A stretch of 32,455 bases of DNA from Polaromonas sp. YR568 (GTDB lineage: Bacteria; Pseudomonadota; Gammaproteobacteria; Burkholderiales; Burkholderiaceae_C). Location: NCBI GenBank assembly GCA_945878995.1, contig CAMCUN010000042.1, positions 1 to 32,455 on the forward strand, read 5' to 3'. The notes below the pieces were generated by a model. It was given only the letters and a program-made list of their open reading frames with translations. It ran no database searches and had not been told where the DNA came from. Position 1 is the stretch's first letter, and each line of letters opens with the position of its first letter. The position numbers and the translations under genes were made by a program. Positions 24,633-32,455 of this stretch are shown here, one piece after another.

Positions 24633-25484
24633 TCAGCCTCCTACCGCGGCAACGCCGCGCCCATGGCGCGCTGCTTTCATCACGCCCATCGATAGGAACA
24701 GACCACGAATATGGCGCACCATCGCCCCAAACTCCGGCGTCTCTCGAATATCCAGGTCGCGCGGTCGCGGCAGGGTAACGTCGATGATTTCAACGATGCG
24801 CCCAGGCGAGGGCGACATCACCACCACACGATCGCCCAGAAACACCGCCTCTTGGATGGAGTGGGTGACAAAGAAAACAGTTTTGGCATCTCCCATCCAG
24901 ACCCGCTGCAATTCAAGGTTTAGCTCGTCGCGCGTCATCGCATCGAGCGCACCAAAGGGCTCGTCCATCAGCAGCAAACTGGGGTTCATGAGCAACGCGC
25001 GGCAGATCGACACGCGCTGGCGCATCCCGCCTGACAGCTCCCACGGATGCCGGTCTTCAAATCCGGTAAGCCCGAGCAATGCAAGCAGTTCACGCGCCTT
25101 TTGCTCCCAACCGGACGGGTCTAGGCGGTGAACCTCGATTGGGAGCATGACGTTGTCGAGCACCGTGCGCCAGTCGAGCAGGACATCGCGCTGAAACACC
25201 ACCCCGAGACCTTCGGGCGGACCGTCGTGGGAACGACCGCCAATGACGATTTCTCCCGAACTCACGTGTTCCAGCCCGGCAAGGCAACGCATAAGGGTGC
25301 TTTTGCCGCAACCGCTGGGGCCAAGCACGCTGACGAATTCACCGGAGCCGATACCAAGATCGATGCCCGATAGAGCCGCCACATCGCCACGGCGCGACCG
25401 ATACGTCTTGCCTACCCCGCGTATTTCAACAAATGCCGCTCCTGACGAAACGCGTGTCGCACCAGTACTGGGCTCATGGCTCAT
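24633..25484 (-). CDS. ABC transporter ATP-binding protein (SsuB/TauB-like)
   Basis: A 283-residue ATPase subunit. Walker A is GPSGCGKST, the signature is LSGGMRQR, and Walker B is LLLMDEP followed by FGALDAMTR, as in the nitrate/taurine/sulfonate importer group. Its ATG overlaps the stop of the substrate-binding protein by 4 bp, and the permease starts right after its stop, so the three are made as one unit. Confidence 0.95.
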   Translation of the reverse strand: MSHEPSTGATRVSSGAAFVEIRGVGKTYRSRRGDVAALSGIDLGIGSGEFVSVLGPSGCGKSTLMRCLAGLEHVSSGEIVIGGRSHDGPPEGLGVVFQRDVLLDWRTVLDNVMLPIEVHRLDPSGWEQKARELLALLGLTGFEDRHPWELSGGMRQRVSICRALLMNPSLLLMDEPFGALDAMTRDELNLELQRVWMGDAKTVFFVTHSIQEAVFLGDRVVVMSPSPGRIVEIIDVTLPRPRDLDIRETPEFGAMVRHIRGLFLSMGVMKAARHGRGVAAVGG

Positions 25485-26488
25485 TGTGGAATAAATTTGT
25501 TGGTGAAAAAATCAACTGTCTTCCAGCCCGGCTTGATCACGCTGGCCTGCTCCATGGACTTGAGCGCTTCCTGCCAGTCTGACTCGGCCTGCCAGCCCAG
25601 GGGCCTGCCTTTAGTCGCCGGGGTCGCGAAGAGGGGCATGTACATCTTGAGTTGTCCCATCATGACCTTGCGGTCAAGCCGCAGGCCGGAACGCTGCGCC
25701 AGCATCGCGTCGACAGCCTCGTCTTCCTTGCCGGAGAAAATATAGTCCCACACGCGCTTGTTCACTGCCACCACCTTGGCCAGCATTTCGGCACGTTTGT
25801 CTATCGCGTCCTTTTGCACCACCAGGCCGTAGCCCGGGATGCGCAGGCCGACATCGGCGAAAAGAATGCCTGATGATGGGCGCGTTTCCGAAACGATGGG
25901 CGCAAAAAACGCCACGGTCGAAAGCGCGCCCTCAACCTGTCCCGACCCGTAGGTCGCCACCATGGATTGGCTATCAACGTTGACCACCTGGATGTCGTTG
26001 CGTGAAACGCCGCCGGCCTTGAAAAATGCATCGAGGAATGGTGCAGTCCCGGAACCGTTGGGAACAACGATCTTCTTGCCCACTAGGTCCTTGAGCGTCT
26101 TGTAGTTCCCGGCAATTGGCACAACAAGGCCGTTATCACCGGCGCGGACAAATCCCATGACCGAGGTCACCGGCAACCCGTTTGCTATCGCTGGCGCCAT
26201 GGCGCCCAGTTGGGCAAAGCCGATGTCGATTTTTCCTGCGGCTACCTGCTGGATGGTGGAGACCGAGCCCCTGCCATCCAACACCTCGACATTCAATCCG
26301 GCTTCCTTGAACCAGCCCTTCTGAACCGCGAGGTGCAGGCCCGCGTGCATACCATGCGGCGCCCAATCCACCATTATCGAAATCTTGTCCTGCGCGTGCG
26401 CGATGCCCGAAAGTGACGCCATCACTGTCGCGGCAACGCCCCCCAGTATCAGGCGCCGCAGCGCCCTAAAAGAATGATTTAAAGCCAT
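25481..26488 (-). CDS. ABC transporter substrate-binding protein (NMT1/SsuA-like)
   Basis: A 335-residue periplasmic binding protein. Residues 1-32 form a signal peptide ending IAHA. ISIMVDWAPHGMHAGLHLA followed by KGWFKEAGLNVEVLDG is the NMT1/THI5-type start found in importers for pyrimidine precursors, sulfonates and aromatic acids. GGGAG lies about 6 bp before the ATG. It is the first gene of a five-gene minus-strand operon, and its promoter should lie in the AT-rich stretch 26,500-26,600. Confidence 0.93.
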   Translation of the reverse strand: MALNHSFRALRRLILGGVAATVMASLSGIAHAQDKISIMVDWAPHGMHAGLHLAVQKGWFKEAGLNVEVLDGRGSVSTIQQVAAGKIDIGFAQLGAMAPAIANGLPVTSVMGFVRAGDNGLVVPIAGNYKTLKDLVGKKIVVPNGSGTAPFLDAFFKAGGVSRNDIQVVNVDSQSMVATYGSGQVEGALSTVAFFAPIVSETRPSSGILFADVGLRIPGYGLVVQKDAIDKRAEMLAKVVAVNKRVWDYIFSGKEDEAVDAMLAQRSGLRLDRKVMMGQLKMYMPLFATPATKGRPLGWQAESDWQEALKSMEQASVIKPGWKTVDFFTNKFIPQ

Positions 26489-26756
26489 TTAATCTCCCAG
26501 AAAAAAGCTGTTCGTTAAAAGATGCCTGTTTGCGATACCGATTTAAATTCAAATACATTCTTACATTGATCTAGAGCTACCGAATAAGGGTAAAACCTAT
26601 CAGGCTGCGGAAATACCGATCGAAAAAAGTGGGGTCTCTCCCCCCAGCAGCGAGTGGTGGAGCCTGAATTTCATCATTTGGAAATTTGACTCACTCATGG
26701 GCTGGTTTTCGGCAGTTTTGAGGTCTTTTCCCATGCTTTTGCCCCTCTTACGTCCC

Positions 26757-26990
26757 CTACGGACGGATTTGCCCCAGGGTCCGCATGTGCGTGAGTTTGT
26801 AGGCGGCCATGGTCAGAACGAACAGTTGATCGACTTTGTCCAGGCCGCGCACCATCACTTGGCGCATCGGGCCGATCAACTTGGCCCAGCCAAAGCCTTG
26901 CTCAATGAGTTTCGCTTTTGCTGCGAGATGGCGTAGCACTCGGTAGCGGCCACGCTGTGAGGTACGGCCGAGCGGCGCCCCTCAAGTTCG
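26757..26990 (-). pseudogene. C-terminal remnant of an IS5-like transposase
   Basis: On the minus strand one frame gives YAISQQKR and, after a shift, the next gives LIEQGFGWAKLIG, QVMVRGLDKVDQLFVL and MRTLGQIRP. From memory these are the end of IS5-type DDE transposases. The shift and the missing 5' two-thirds mark it as dead. It lies in the 1.26-kb stretch without intact genes between the transporter operon and the second molybdenum hydroxylase. Confidence 0.7.
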
Positions 26991-27170
26991 ACACTTTCTG
27001 CACGTAAGTCTATGAATTCATCCTAAAAAACGAGCTCCAAATCGCAGACTACAAAACGTGCTTGGCGAGGTTTTCTGGCGTCGGCGGGACTAAATCCAAG
27101 CCTGTAAACAGCGACTTCTGCCGCAGTCCGCAGGCAAGGCCACTGTTTCAAGTCAACGCAGCCCGCCGAG

Positions 27171-27532
27171 TTAGCTGGCAGGCTCACACAGGCTGTTCAA
27201 GGCCCTCAGGTGCAAACAGGTCAGGACATCAACCTCGGTTTTGGAGTGTCGCCAGTTGCTCGCCAGATCATCGAACCCCAGGGAGCGCCACAGCTCAGAC
27301 AAGGCCCAGATGTCACCGGCGTGGCGACTTTCGATCAAGCGCAGGCCCTCAAGCGCACAAGTTGCGGGAGTCACCCCCGGGCGCGCTGAAAGGAGGCAAT
27401 CAGGGTGCCGACTTCGCCACCGGCTTCAAGGCGGCCCAAGGTGCAGACGGTGCGTTGGCGGGGTTTACCTTCTTCGTTGCGGAAAGACTCCGCCAATTGG
27501 TCGTAGCGCCGATTCCCGGATTGGGTGACCAT
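27171..27532 (-). pseudogene. N-terminal remnant of an IS1634-like transposase
   Basis: On the minus strand from about 27,532 the frame gives ESFRNEEGKPRQRTVCTLGR and, after a frameshift near 27,380, HAGDIWALSELWRSLGFDDLA and LHLRALNSLCEPAS. From memory this is the start of IS1634-type transposases. It stops where the family normally continues, so the rest has been deleted. No gene is seen in the remaining parts of 26,489-27,752. Confidence 0.7.
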
Positions 27533-27752
27533 GATCAAGATGGGATTGAGTGTGGCTTAATCTCAAAACTTTAAAACTATCCCAACATGCAAAACGTGCC
27601 AAGACAAGCAATTTTTAACTTAAGACCGAAAAACGCCCTAAGTGCTTGAAGTCATTTATAGATTAGGTCGCGAAAACGGGATTTTTGAAGAAAGTTGTTG
27701 AACTTGAGGTACCCGGCTCTGCCTATCCGCCTTTGCAACACTTGCGGAAAAC

Positions 27753-30137
27753 TTAGGCAGCCACAGCTTGCCGCGCACGCGCCTCACGCACCGCCTTCAC
27801 GATCTGCTCTGGCCCAATCGGCGTGGTATTGAACTCGATGCCAAACGGCGCCAAGGCATCGCACACCGCGTTGGCGATAGCCACAGGTGGGGCGATCGCG
27901 CCGCCCTCACCAAGGCCCTTGACCCCAAGCGGATTGAGTGGCGAGCGGGTTTCCTGGTGGATCAGCGTGATGTGCGGCACGTCACTGGCGGTGGGCAGCA
28001 GGTAGTCCATCAGCGAGCCGGTCAGCAATTGGCCTTCGGCATCGTATTGCATGCCTTCGAGCAGGGCACCACCGATGCCTTGCACCGTGCCGCCGATGAT
28101 TTGCCCTTCGGCTAACATGGGATTAACCACCACGCCGCAATCGTGGGCGATCGCGTAGTGCTGCAGCGTCACTTTGCCCAGTTCGATATCAACCTCCACC
28201 TGCACCGCGTGTGCCGCGTAGGACCAGGTGACCGTTGGCGCTTCCCAGTAATAGGTTTCTTCAAGCCCTGCCTCAACCCCAGGTGGACGCTGGTGATCCC
28301 AGCCAGGCCGCGCGGCGTGGGCGATATGGCCCAGGCTCAGCTCGCGGCCGGGAATGCCAGCGATGCCGACCCCGGTCGGGCGCAATTCAAGGTCGCCGGG
28401 CGAGCATTCGAGCATGTTTGCGGCGATGGCAAAAACCTTTTTCAACAGTTTTTCACTGGCCACATGCATGGCTGCCGATACGTGAACGGTCGAGCGGCTG
28501 GCGATGGTGCCGAAGCCCATCGGTATGGCGCCGCTATCGGCCAGTGCCACCACCACATTGGCCGGGTCAACCCTCCACAGGTCGGCGGCGATCTGCGAAT
28601 AAATCGTTTCCATGCCTTGCCCTTGCGGGCAGGCGCCGCTGGCGACATATAGTTTTCCAGATGGCTCGATGCGTATGGTGGCGCCCTCGAAGGGTCCCAC
28701 CCCGGTGCCTTCGGTGTAGACACCGAGGCCCAGGCCCAGGTAGACCCCGCGCTTGCGCGCCTCAAGTTGGCGCACCCGGAATGTCTCAATACCACCGACG
28801 GCTTCAATCGCCTTGGCAAGCGCAGCCGGATAGTCACCGCTGTCGTAGACCACCGGTTCACCGTCGCGGTACGGAATGCCGACTGCATAGGGCATGTCGG
28901 CAGGCCCCACCATGTTGCGCCGCCGCACCTCGGCCGGCTCCAGCCCGAGTTCACGCGCAATCAGGTCCATCATGCGTTCGATCGCATGTGCCGCTTCTGG
29001 CCGTCCGGCGCCGCGATAGGGTGCGTTGGGCACCTTGTTGGTGGCCACCACACGACCCCGCACACTCAGGTTGGGTACCTTGTAGGGGCCGGCAATGTGG
29101 CTGGCGGTGTTGTACGGAATGCCGATGCCGACAGGATTCCAGGCGCCGCAATCCATCACGAACTCATCGCGCAGGGCCAGCACGCGACCATTGGCGTCGA
29201 AACCGACCTCGACCTCATGCAATTGATCGCGCGAGTGGCAGGCGCTTTGCATGTGCTCGCGTCGGTCCTCAATCCACTTTACCGGCTTGCCCAGTTGCTG
29301 CGCTAGAAACGGCAGTAGCACGTCTTCCGGGTACACATGCCCCTTGCCGCCGAAGCCGCCGCCGACGTCCGGGGCGATGCAGCGCACGCTGGCCTCAGGC
29401 ACCGCCAGGGTGGTAGCCACCTCGCGCCGCACCCAGTGCACCATCTGGGTGGACGACCAGATCGTGTAGGCGCTGGTGCGCTTGTCGTATTGAGCGATCA
29501 CCCCGCGACATTCCATCGGCATGGCGGCATAGCGGTGGTGATAGAAGTTACGCTGTAGGCGGTGCGCCGAGTTGGACAAGGCCAGCGCCACGTCGCCCTT
29601 GGCGATTGAGAACTCGGCCAGCAGGTTGGTGCCGTAGCGCTCGTGCAGGATCGACGCGCCGGGTTCCAGTGCCGCCGTCGGATCAACCGCCGACGACAGC
29701 ACTTCCAGGTCGAGTTCTACCAATTCGGCGGCATCCTCGGCGATGTAGCGATTTTCAGCTACGATCACCGCGACAGCCTCGCCCACATGGCGTACTTTGT
29801 CGAAAGCCAGCAGCGGCTGGCGCGGATCGATGATCTTGTGCTTGACCTTGGTGCGCCATTTGCTCGGCAACGGAAGTTGCTGGTCGCCCACCGCCGGCAG
29901 CACTTCCTGCAACTCCAGGCCACTCATGGCCAACCAAACACCCGGCAATGCGCGCGCGCGCGTCAGATCGACCCCGCGGATGCGCGCATGCGCATGCGGG
30001 CTGCGCACAAAGGCCACATGGCCCATGCCTGGCAACACCATGTCGGCTATAAACTGGCCTTCGCCGATGAGCAGGCGGGCATCTTCGCGCCGCGCCACCG
30101 ATTGACCTACAAAACCCTGCGATTGGGCGTGTGCCAT
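27753..30137 (-). CDS. Molybdenum hydroxylase large subunit (xanthine dehydrogenase family)
   Basis: A 794-residue molybdopterin-binding subunit. GQSVARREDARLLIGEGQFIADM starts the hammerhead domain; then come GGGFGGKGH, PYRGAGRPEAAH, CPQGQGMET and the C-terminal GLGEGGAI, whose glutamate is the expected catalytic base. It lacks the Cys loop of CO dehydrogenase. The ATG at 30,137 is preferred because AAGGAT lies about 6 bp upstream. It diverges from the FAD and [2Fe-2S] subunit genes across a 179-bp AT-rich gap, so the three genes are expected to form one heterotrimer. Sequence is clearly different from the other large subunit at 18,471-20,798, so this is a second enzyme rather than a copy. 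Confidence 0.92.
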   Translation of the reverse strand: MAHAQSQGFVGQSVARREDARLLIGEGQFIADMVLPGMGHVAFVRSPHAHARIRGVDLTRARALPGVWLAMSGLELQEVLPAVGDQQLPLPSKWRTKVKHKIIDPRQPLLAFDKVRHVGEAVAVIVAENRYIAEDAAELVELDLEVLSSAVDPTAALEPGASILHERYGTNLLAEFSIAKGDVALALSNSAHRLQRNFYHHRYAAMPMECRGVIAQYDKRTSAYTIWSSTQMVHWVRREVATTLAVPEASVRCIAPDVGGGFGGKGHVYPEDVLLPFLAQQLGKPVKWIEDRREHMQSACHSRDQLHEVEVGFDANGRVLALRDEFVMDCGAWNPVGIGIPYNTASHIAGPYKVPNLSVRGRVVATNKVPNAPYRGAGRPEAAHAIERMMDLIARELGLEPAEVRRRNMVGPADMPYAVGIPYRDGEPVVYDSGDYPAALAKAIEAVGGIETFRVRQLEARKRGVYLGLGLGVYTEGTGVGPFEGATIRIEPSGKLYVASGACPQGQGMETIYSQIAADLWRVDPANVVVALADSGAIPMGFGTIASRSTVHVSAAMHVASEKLLKKVFAIAANMLECSPGDLELRPTGVGIAGIPGRELSLGHIAHAARPGWDHQRPPGVEAGLEETYYWEAPTVTWSYAAHAVQVEVDIELGKVTLQHYAIAHDCGVVVNPMLAEGQIIGGTVQGIGGALLEGMQYDAEGQLLTGSLMDYLLPTASDVPHITLIHQETRSPLNPLGVKGLGEGGAIAPPVAIANAVCDALAPFGIEFNTTPIGPEQIVKAVREARARQAVAA

Positions 30138-30316
30138 CAAATATCCTTGGTTCAATAGGGGTGGAGTGGTCGGTACGGTTCGGCCGACTATTGCTAATTT
30201 AATCAATAAAATTATAATATTTTTAATATACGAAATAATCTATTGTGGACAAGCATTTCTTGACTGGTTACTTAGGCAAAGCCCATCTCCCCACTCATTC
30301 TTGAAAGCGTCAAGCT
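30138..30316. promoter_or_regulatory. Divergent promoter region of the second molybdenum hydroxylase
   Basis: A strikingly AT-rich stretch (about 30,190-30,245) lies between the divergent subunit genes. A plausible plus-strand promoter is TTGCTA (30,191-30,196), a 16-bp spacer, and TATAAT (30,213-30,218), about 98 bp before the FAD-subunit start. A minus-strand promoter could share the same AT-rich core but has no good -35 element. Confidence 0.45.
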
Positions 30317-31192
30317 TTGAAACCGCCCCCCTTTTCCTACTACGCACCCGACAGTGTCGATGCAGCCGTTGCCCTGCTGGCTAGCCATGCTGGCGAGGCA
30401 CGTCTTCTCTCCGGCGGCCAGAGCTTGGTGCCGATGCTCAACTTTCGCTTGCTGGCGCCCACCGCTTTGATCGACTTGGCGCGCATCCCCAACCTTGCCT
30501 ATGTGCGCCACGAAAACGGCACGGTGGCCATCGGAGCGATGACGCGCCAGCGCCATGTCGAAAATTCCGATATTGTTGCCCAGCAGCTACCCCTGTTGCG
30601 TGAGGCGCTGGGCTGGGTGGGCCACCTGCCAACGCGCTCGCGCGGCACCATTGGCGGTTCCCTCGCGAATGCTGATCCTAGCGCCGAACTGCCGATGGCG
30701 CTGCTGGCGCTCGACGGTTCTGTGGTCGCCGCCGGGCCAGGCGGTCGCCGCACCATCGCCGCCACCGACCTGTTCAATTCGATGTTCAGCACCCATCTCG
30801 CATCTGACGAGATTTTGATCGAGGTACGCATCCCTGTGATGGTGCCCGGCAGCGGTTTCGCCATCGAGGAACATGCGCGCCGCAAGGGTGACTTCGCTAT
30901 CGTCGGGGTGGCCGTGGTGGTGCAACATGAGGGCGACCGCTGCCTGCGCGCACGAATCGCCGCTTGCGGCGTCGGTAGTGTCGCAGTGCGTCTAAGCGGT
31001 GCCGAGCAGATTCTTGAACGCAACGGACTGGGACCGGCGGCGATCAATGCAGCGGCGGCCAGCGCCGCTGCCGAGATCGATCCGCTTACCGATCCGAATT
31101 CCTCGGCCGACTATCGTCGACACCTGACTGGCGTGCTGCTGGGGCGCGCACTGCGCCGAGCCGCCGGATTGAGTCCCGTTGCCATCCACTGA
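30317..31192 (+). CDS. Molybdenum hydroxylase FAD-binding (medium) subunit
   Basis: A 291-residue FAD-binding subunit of the CoxM/XdhB type. KPPPFSYYAPDSVDAAVALL is the usual family start, SGGQSLVPMLNFRLL and TIGGSLANADPSAELP are the FAD-binding segments, and a CO_deh_flav_C-type domain follows. The start is a TTG at 30,317 with only a weak ribosome-binding site. It accepts electrons from the [2Fe-2S] subunit encoded 8 bp downstream. Confidence 0.92.
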   Translation: MKPPPFSYYAPDSVDAAVALLASHAGEARLLSGGQSLVPMLNFRLLAPTALIDLARIPNLAYVRHENGTVAIGAMTRQRHVENSDIVAQQLPLLREALGWVGHLPTRSRGTIGGSLANADPSAELPMALLALDGSVVAAGPGGRRTIAATDLFNSMFSTHLASDEILIEVRIPVMVPGSGFAIEEHARRKGDFAIVGVAVVVQHEGDRCLRARIAACGVGSVAVRLSGAEQILERNGLGPAAINAAAASAAAEIDPLTDPNSSADYRRHLTGVLLGRALRRAAGLSPVAIH

Positions 31193-31199
31193 GAACACA

Positions 31200-31700
31200 A
31201 TGAACGAAACCAGCCCCGAATTGGTTGAAATCAGCCTGATCGTCAACGGCAAGCCGCGCACTGGCCGATGTGAGCCGCGCAAGTTGCTGGTAGATTTTTT
31301 GCGCGAAGACTTGGCGCTGACCGGTACACATGTCGGCTGCGAGCACGGCATTTGCGGTGCTTGCACCATCCTTATCGATGGTGAAGCTGCGCGCTCCTGC
31401 ATCACGCTTTCGGTGCAGGCCAACGGCGCTGAACTTGTCTCTATCGAAGGCCTCGCGCAGGGCGGCGTATTACATCCCCTGCAGCAGGCATTCGCCAAAT
31501 TTCACGGCCTGCAATGCGGCTTTTGCACGCCCGGCATGCTGATAACCGCGATCGACTTTCTGCGCGTCAACCCAACGCCTACTGAAGAAGAAGTGCGCGA
31601 CGCTATGTCGGCCGTGTTGTGCCGCTGCACAGGATATCAGGGCATTGTGGCAGCCGTGATGGCAGTCGCGCACGCTTCTTCTCCAGCCGCGTCCACCTGA
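31200..31700 (+). CDS. Molybdenum hydroxylase [2Fe-2S] (small) subunit
   Basis: A 166-residue subunit with two iron-sulfur clusters. The plant-ferredoxin-type cluster uses the cysteines in GCEHGICGACTILIDG and the later RSC; the second uses CGFCTPG and CRCTGY. The ATG at 31,200 begins MNETSPELVE, leaving 7 bp after the FAD-subunit stop. The subunit carries electrons from the molybdenum centre to FAD. It may also serve the large subunit at 18,471-20,798, which has no small subunits of its own. Confidence 0.95.
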   Translation: MNETSPELVEISLIVNGKPRTGRCEPRKLLVDFLREDLALTGTHVGCEHGICGACTILIDGEAARSCITLSVQANGAELVSIEGLAQGGVLHPLQQAFAKFHGLQCGFCTPGMLITAIDFLRVNPTPTEEEVRDAMSAVLCRCTGYQGIVAAVMAVAHASSPAAST

Positions 31701-31723
31701 TTGCCGTAACCCCTGTCAAGGGC

Positions 31724-31860
31724 TGCGGTGGCCACAAGCCGCCTTGGCTCGAGAGGGTAGGCCTTTGGGTCGCTGCAAACCCTGGATCCGCACGGCCAAA
31801 AGCACTTAGCGGTCTTAAACCTGTGCCATGCTTACTTATGATCAGGTGGGTGGAATTCCT
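31724..31860 (+). repeat. Diverged direct repeat, right copy
   Basis: Matches 21,623-21,751 in the same orientation, sharing GCGGTGGCCACA, GGGTCGCTGC, ATCCGCACGGCCAAAAG and GAATTCCT in order. It begins 24 bp after the [2Fe-2S] subunit stop. The 339-bp gap 31,701-32,039 holds this repeat and the hairpin described next, but no gene. Confidence 0.7.
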
Positions 31861-31943
31861 ATATCCAGCCCCAACACTCTTTGCTCTTTGGCAGGAACTG
31901 GCCTACCGGTGATTCGCGGCGGGCCACAGGTCACCGCCCAGGC

Positions 31944-31997
31944 AAAAAATTCGCCGTCAAGCCAGCTCGTACCAAGACAGATGCAAAGCTGGCTTGA
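31944..31997 (-). terminator. Candidate terminator of the aminotransferase gene
   Basis: A perfect 11-bp inverted repeat (TCAAGCCAGCT at 31,957-31,967 and AGCTGGCTTGA at 31,987-31,997, 19-nt loop) lies about 43 bp past the aminotransferase stop on the minus strand. A T6 run follows about 8 nt after the stem. The long loop and the spacing make it a weaker than usual rho-independent terminator. Confidence 0.5.
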
Positions 31998-32039
31998 GGC
32001 TTTGGTCAGAAGACATCGTGGCCACACACGCCCCGATCT

Positions 32040-32455
32040 TCAGGCGTGTTTGCGAATGGCCGCGGCCAGCACATCCACCATCTGCGCAATGTGCGCCTCT
32101 TGCACGATGTACGGCGGGCACAGCACCAAGTTTTCGCCGGCCGGGCGCACCAGCACGCCTTGGGCAAAGCACTCTATAAAAATGTCGTAAGCCCGTTTTC
32201 CCGGCAAGGCCGACGGCGCCACCTCGACCGCGCCGGCCAGACCCAGGGTGCGCACACCCACCACCGTGGGCAAGCCCCTGAGCTGGCTGTGCATGGCGTC
32301 ACCCAGCACCCGGCCCATCTGGCCTGCGCGGGCAAACAGCTGCTCGTCTTCAAAGAGCTTGAGCGTGGCAATGGCCGCCGCGCAAGCCACGGGGTGGCCG
32401 GAGTAGGTGTAGCCGTGAAAAAACTCGATGGCGTGCTCGGGGCTGCCAGCGTTGG
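32040..32455 (-). CDS. Class III (omega) aminotransferase, C-terminal part, cut by the window edge
   Basis: The last 138 residues of a PLP-dependent class III aminotransferase. The visible segment begins NAGSPEHAIEFFHGYTYSGHP and continues VACAAAIATLKLFEDE, then GVLVRPAGENLVLCPPYIV, close to beta-alanine/omega-amino-acid:pyruvate aminotransferases. The catalytic lysine and PLP site lie outside the window. It uses pyruvate or a similar acceptor to deaminate an omega-amino acid; its link to the neighbouring catabolic genes is not established. Confidence 0.88.
   Translation of the reverse strand, partial: NAGSPEHAIEFFHGYTYSGHPVACAAAIATLKLFEDEQLFARAGQMGRVLGDAMHSQLRGLPTVVGVRTLGLAGAVEVAPSALPGKRAYDIFIECFAQGVLVRPAGENLVLCPPYIVQEAHIAQMVDVLAAAIRKHA

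Noticed and set aside
18471..30137. Aerobic CO dehydrogenase large subunits
   Set aside because: Both large subunits carry YRGAGRPE where CO dehydrogenase has a Cys-containing loop, so CO oxidation is not supported.

Overview
The window looks like a chromosomal stretch from a high-GC betaproteobacterium, most likely Burkholderiales and Comamonadaceae-like. This is inferred from the base composition, the CCCTCCCCC/GGGGGAGGG intergenic hairpin repeats, the NMT1-type transporter and the style of the catabolic genes. No rRNA, tRNA or CRISPR array was recognised. Left to right it holds an accessory island, a catabolic operon, and a second catabolic region broken up by mobile-element debris.

Accessory island (about 1-10,890). 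Six genes lie on the minus strand. In transcription order they are a secreted trypsin-like protease (9060-7735), a five-helix membrane protein (7738-7148), a 588-bp non-coding gap, a very large reverse transcriptase protein (6559-3491), an unrecognised 352-aa protein (3494-2436), a MoxR-type AAA+ ATPase (2439-1453) and a metallopeptidase/VWA protein (1456-131). Every coding junction is a 4-bp ATGA overlap. The RT has the retron hallmarks (NAxxH, YADD, VTG) at the end of about 780 residues that match no domain I know. The gap holds eight copies of the palindrome GTTTAAAC (one with a single change) spaced 20-21 bp, as two blocks of four around a hairpin. I read this as a candidate undescribed system: a retron-like RT, a repeat array or structured RNA, and a MoxR/VWA chaperone-protease pair. 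The right flank carries a DUF2130 fragment, an alpha/beta hydrolase and an IS91-like transposase remnant. Inverted copies of a hairpin repeat lie at both ends.

First catabolic region (11,029-17,354). A flavin-reductase-like gene faces a minus-strand operon: acyl-CoA dehydrogenase, NDP-forming acyl-CoA synthetase, polysaccharide-deacetylase-like hydrolase and amidase. The set suggests breakdown of an amide- or ring-containing organic acid through CoA thioesters.

Second catabolic region (17,662-31,700). It starts with a LysR-like protein that lacks its DNA-binding domain, overlapping a molybdenum hydroxylase large subunit. The end of that subunit gene is joined to an inverted 60-bp copy of its own sequence and to a frameshifted decarboxylase-like fragment. 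Next comes a minus-strand operon: NMT1-type substrate-binding protein, ABC ATPase, permease, isochorismatase-like hydrolase and a 4,5-dihydroxyphthalate-decarboxylase-like protein. Two decayed transposases (IS5-like and IS1634-like) separate it from a second molybdenum hydroxylase, whose large subunit diverges from the FAD and [2Fe-2S] subunits. Together these fit uptake and hydroxylation of an aromatic or N-heterocyclic acid; the substrate cannot be read from the sequence. A diverged direct repeat lies near both ends of this segment, and the window ends inside a class III aminotransferase.
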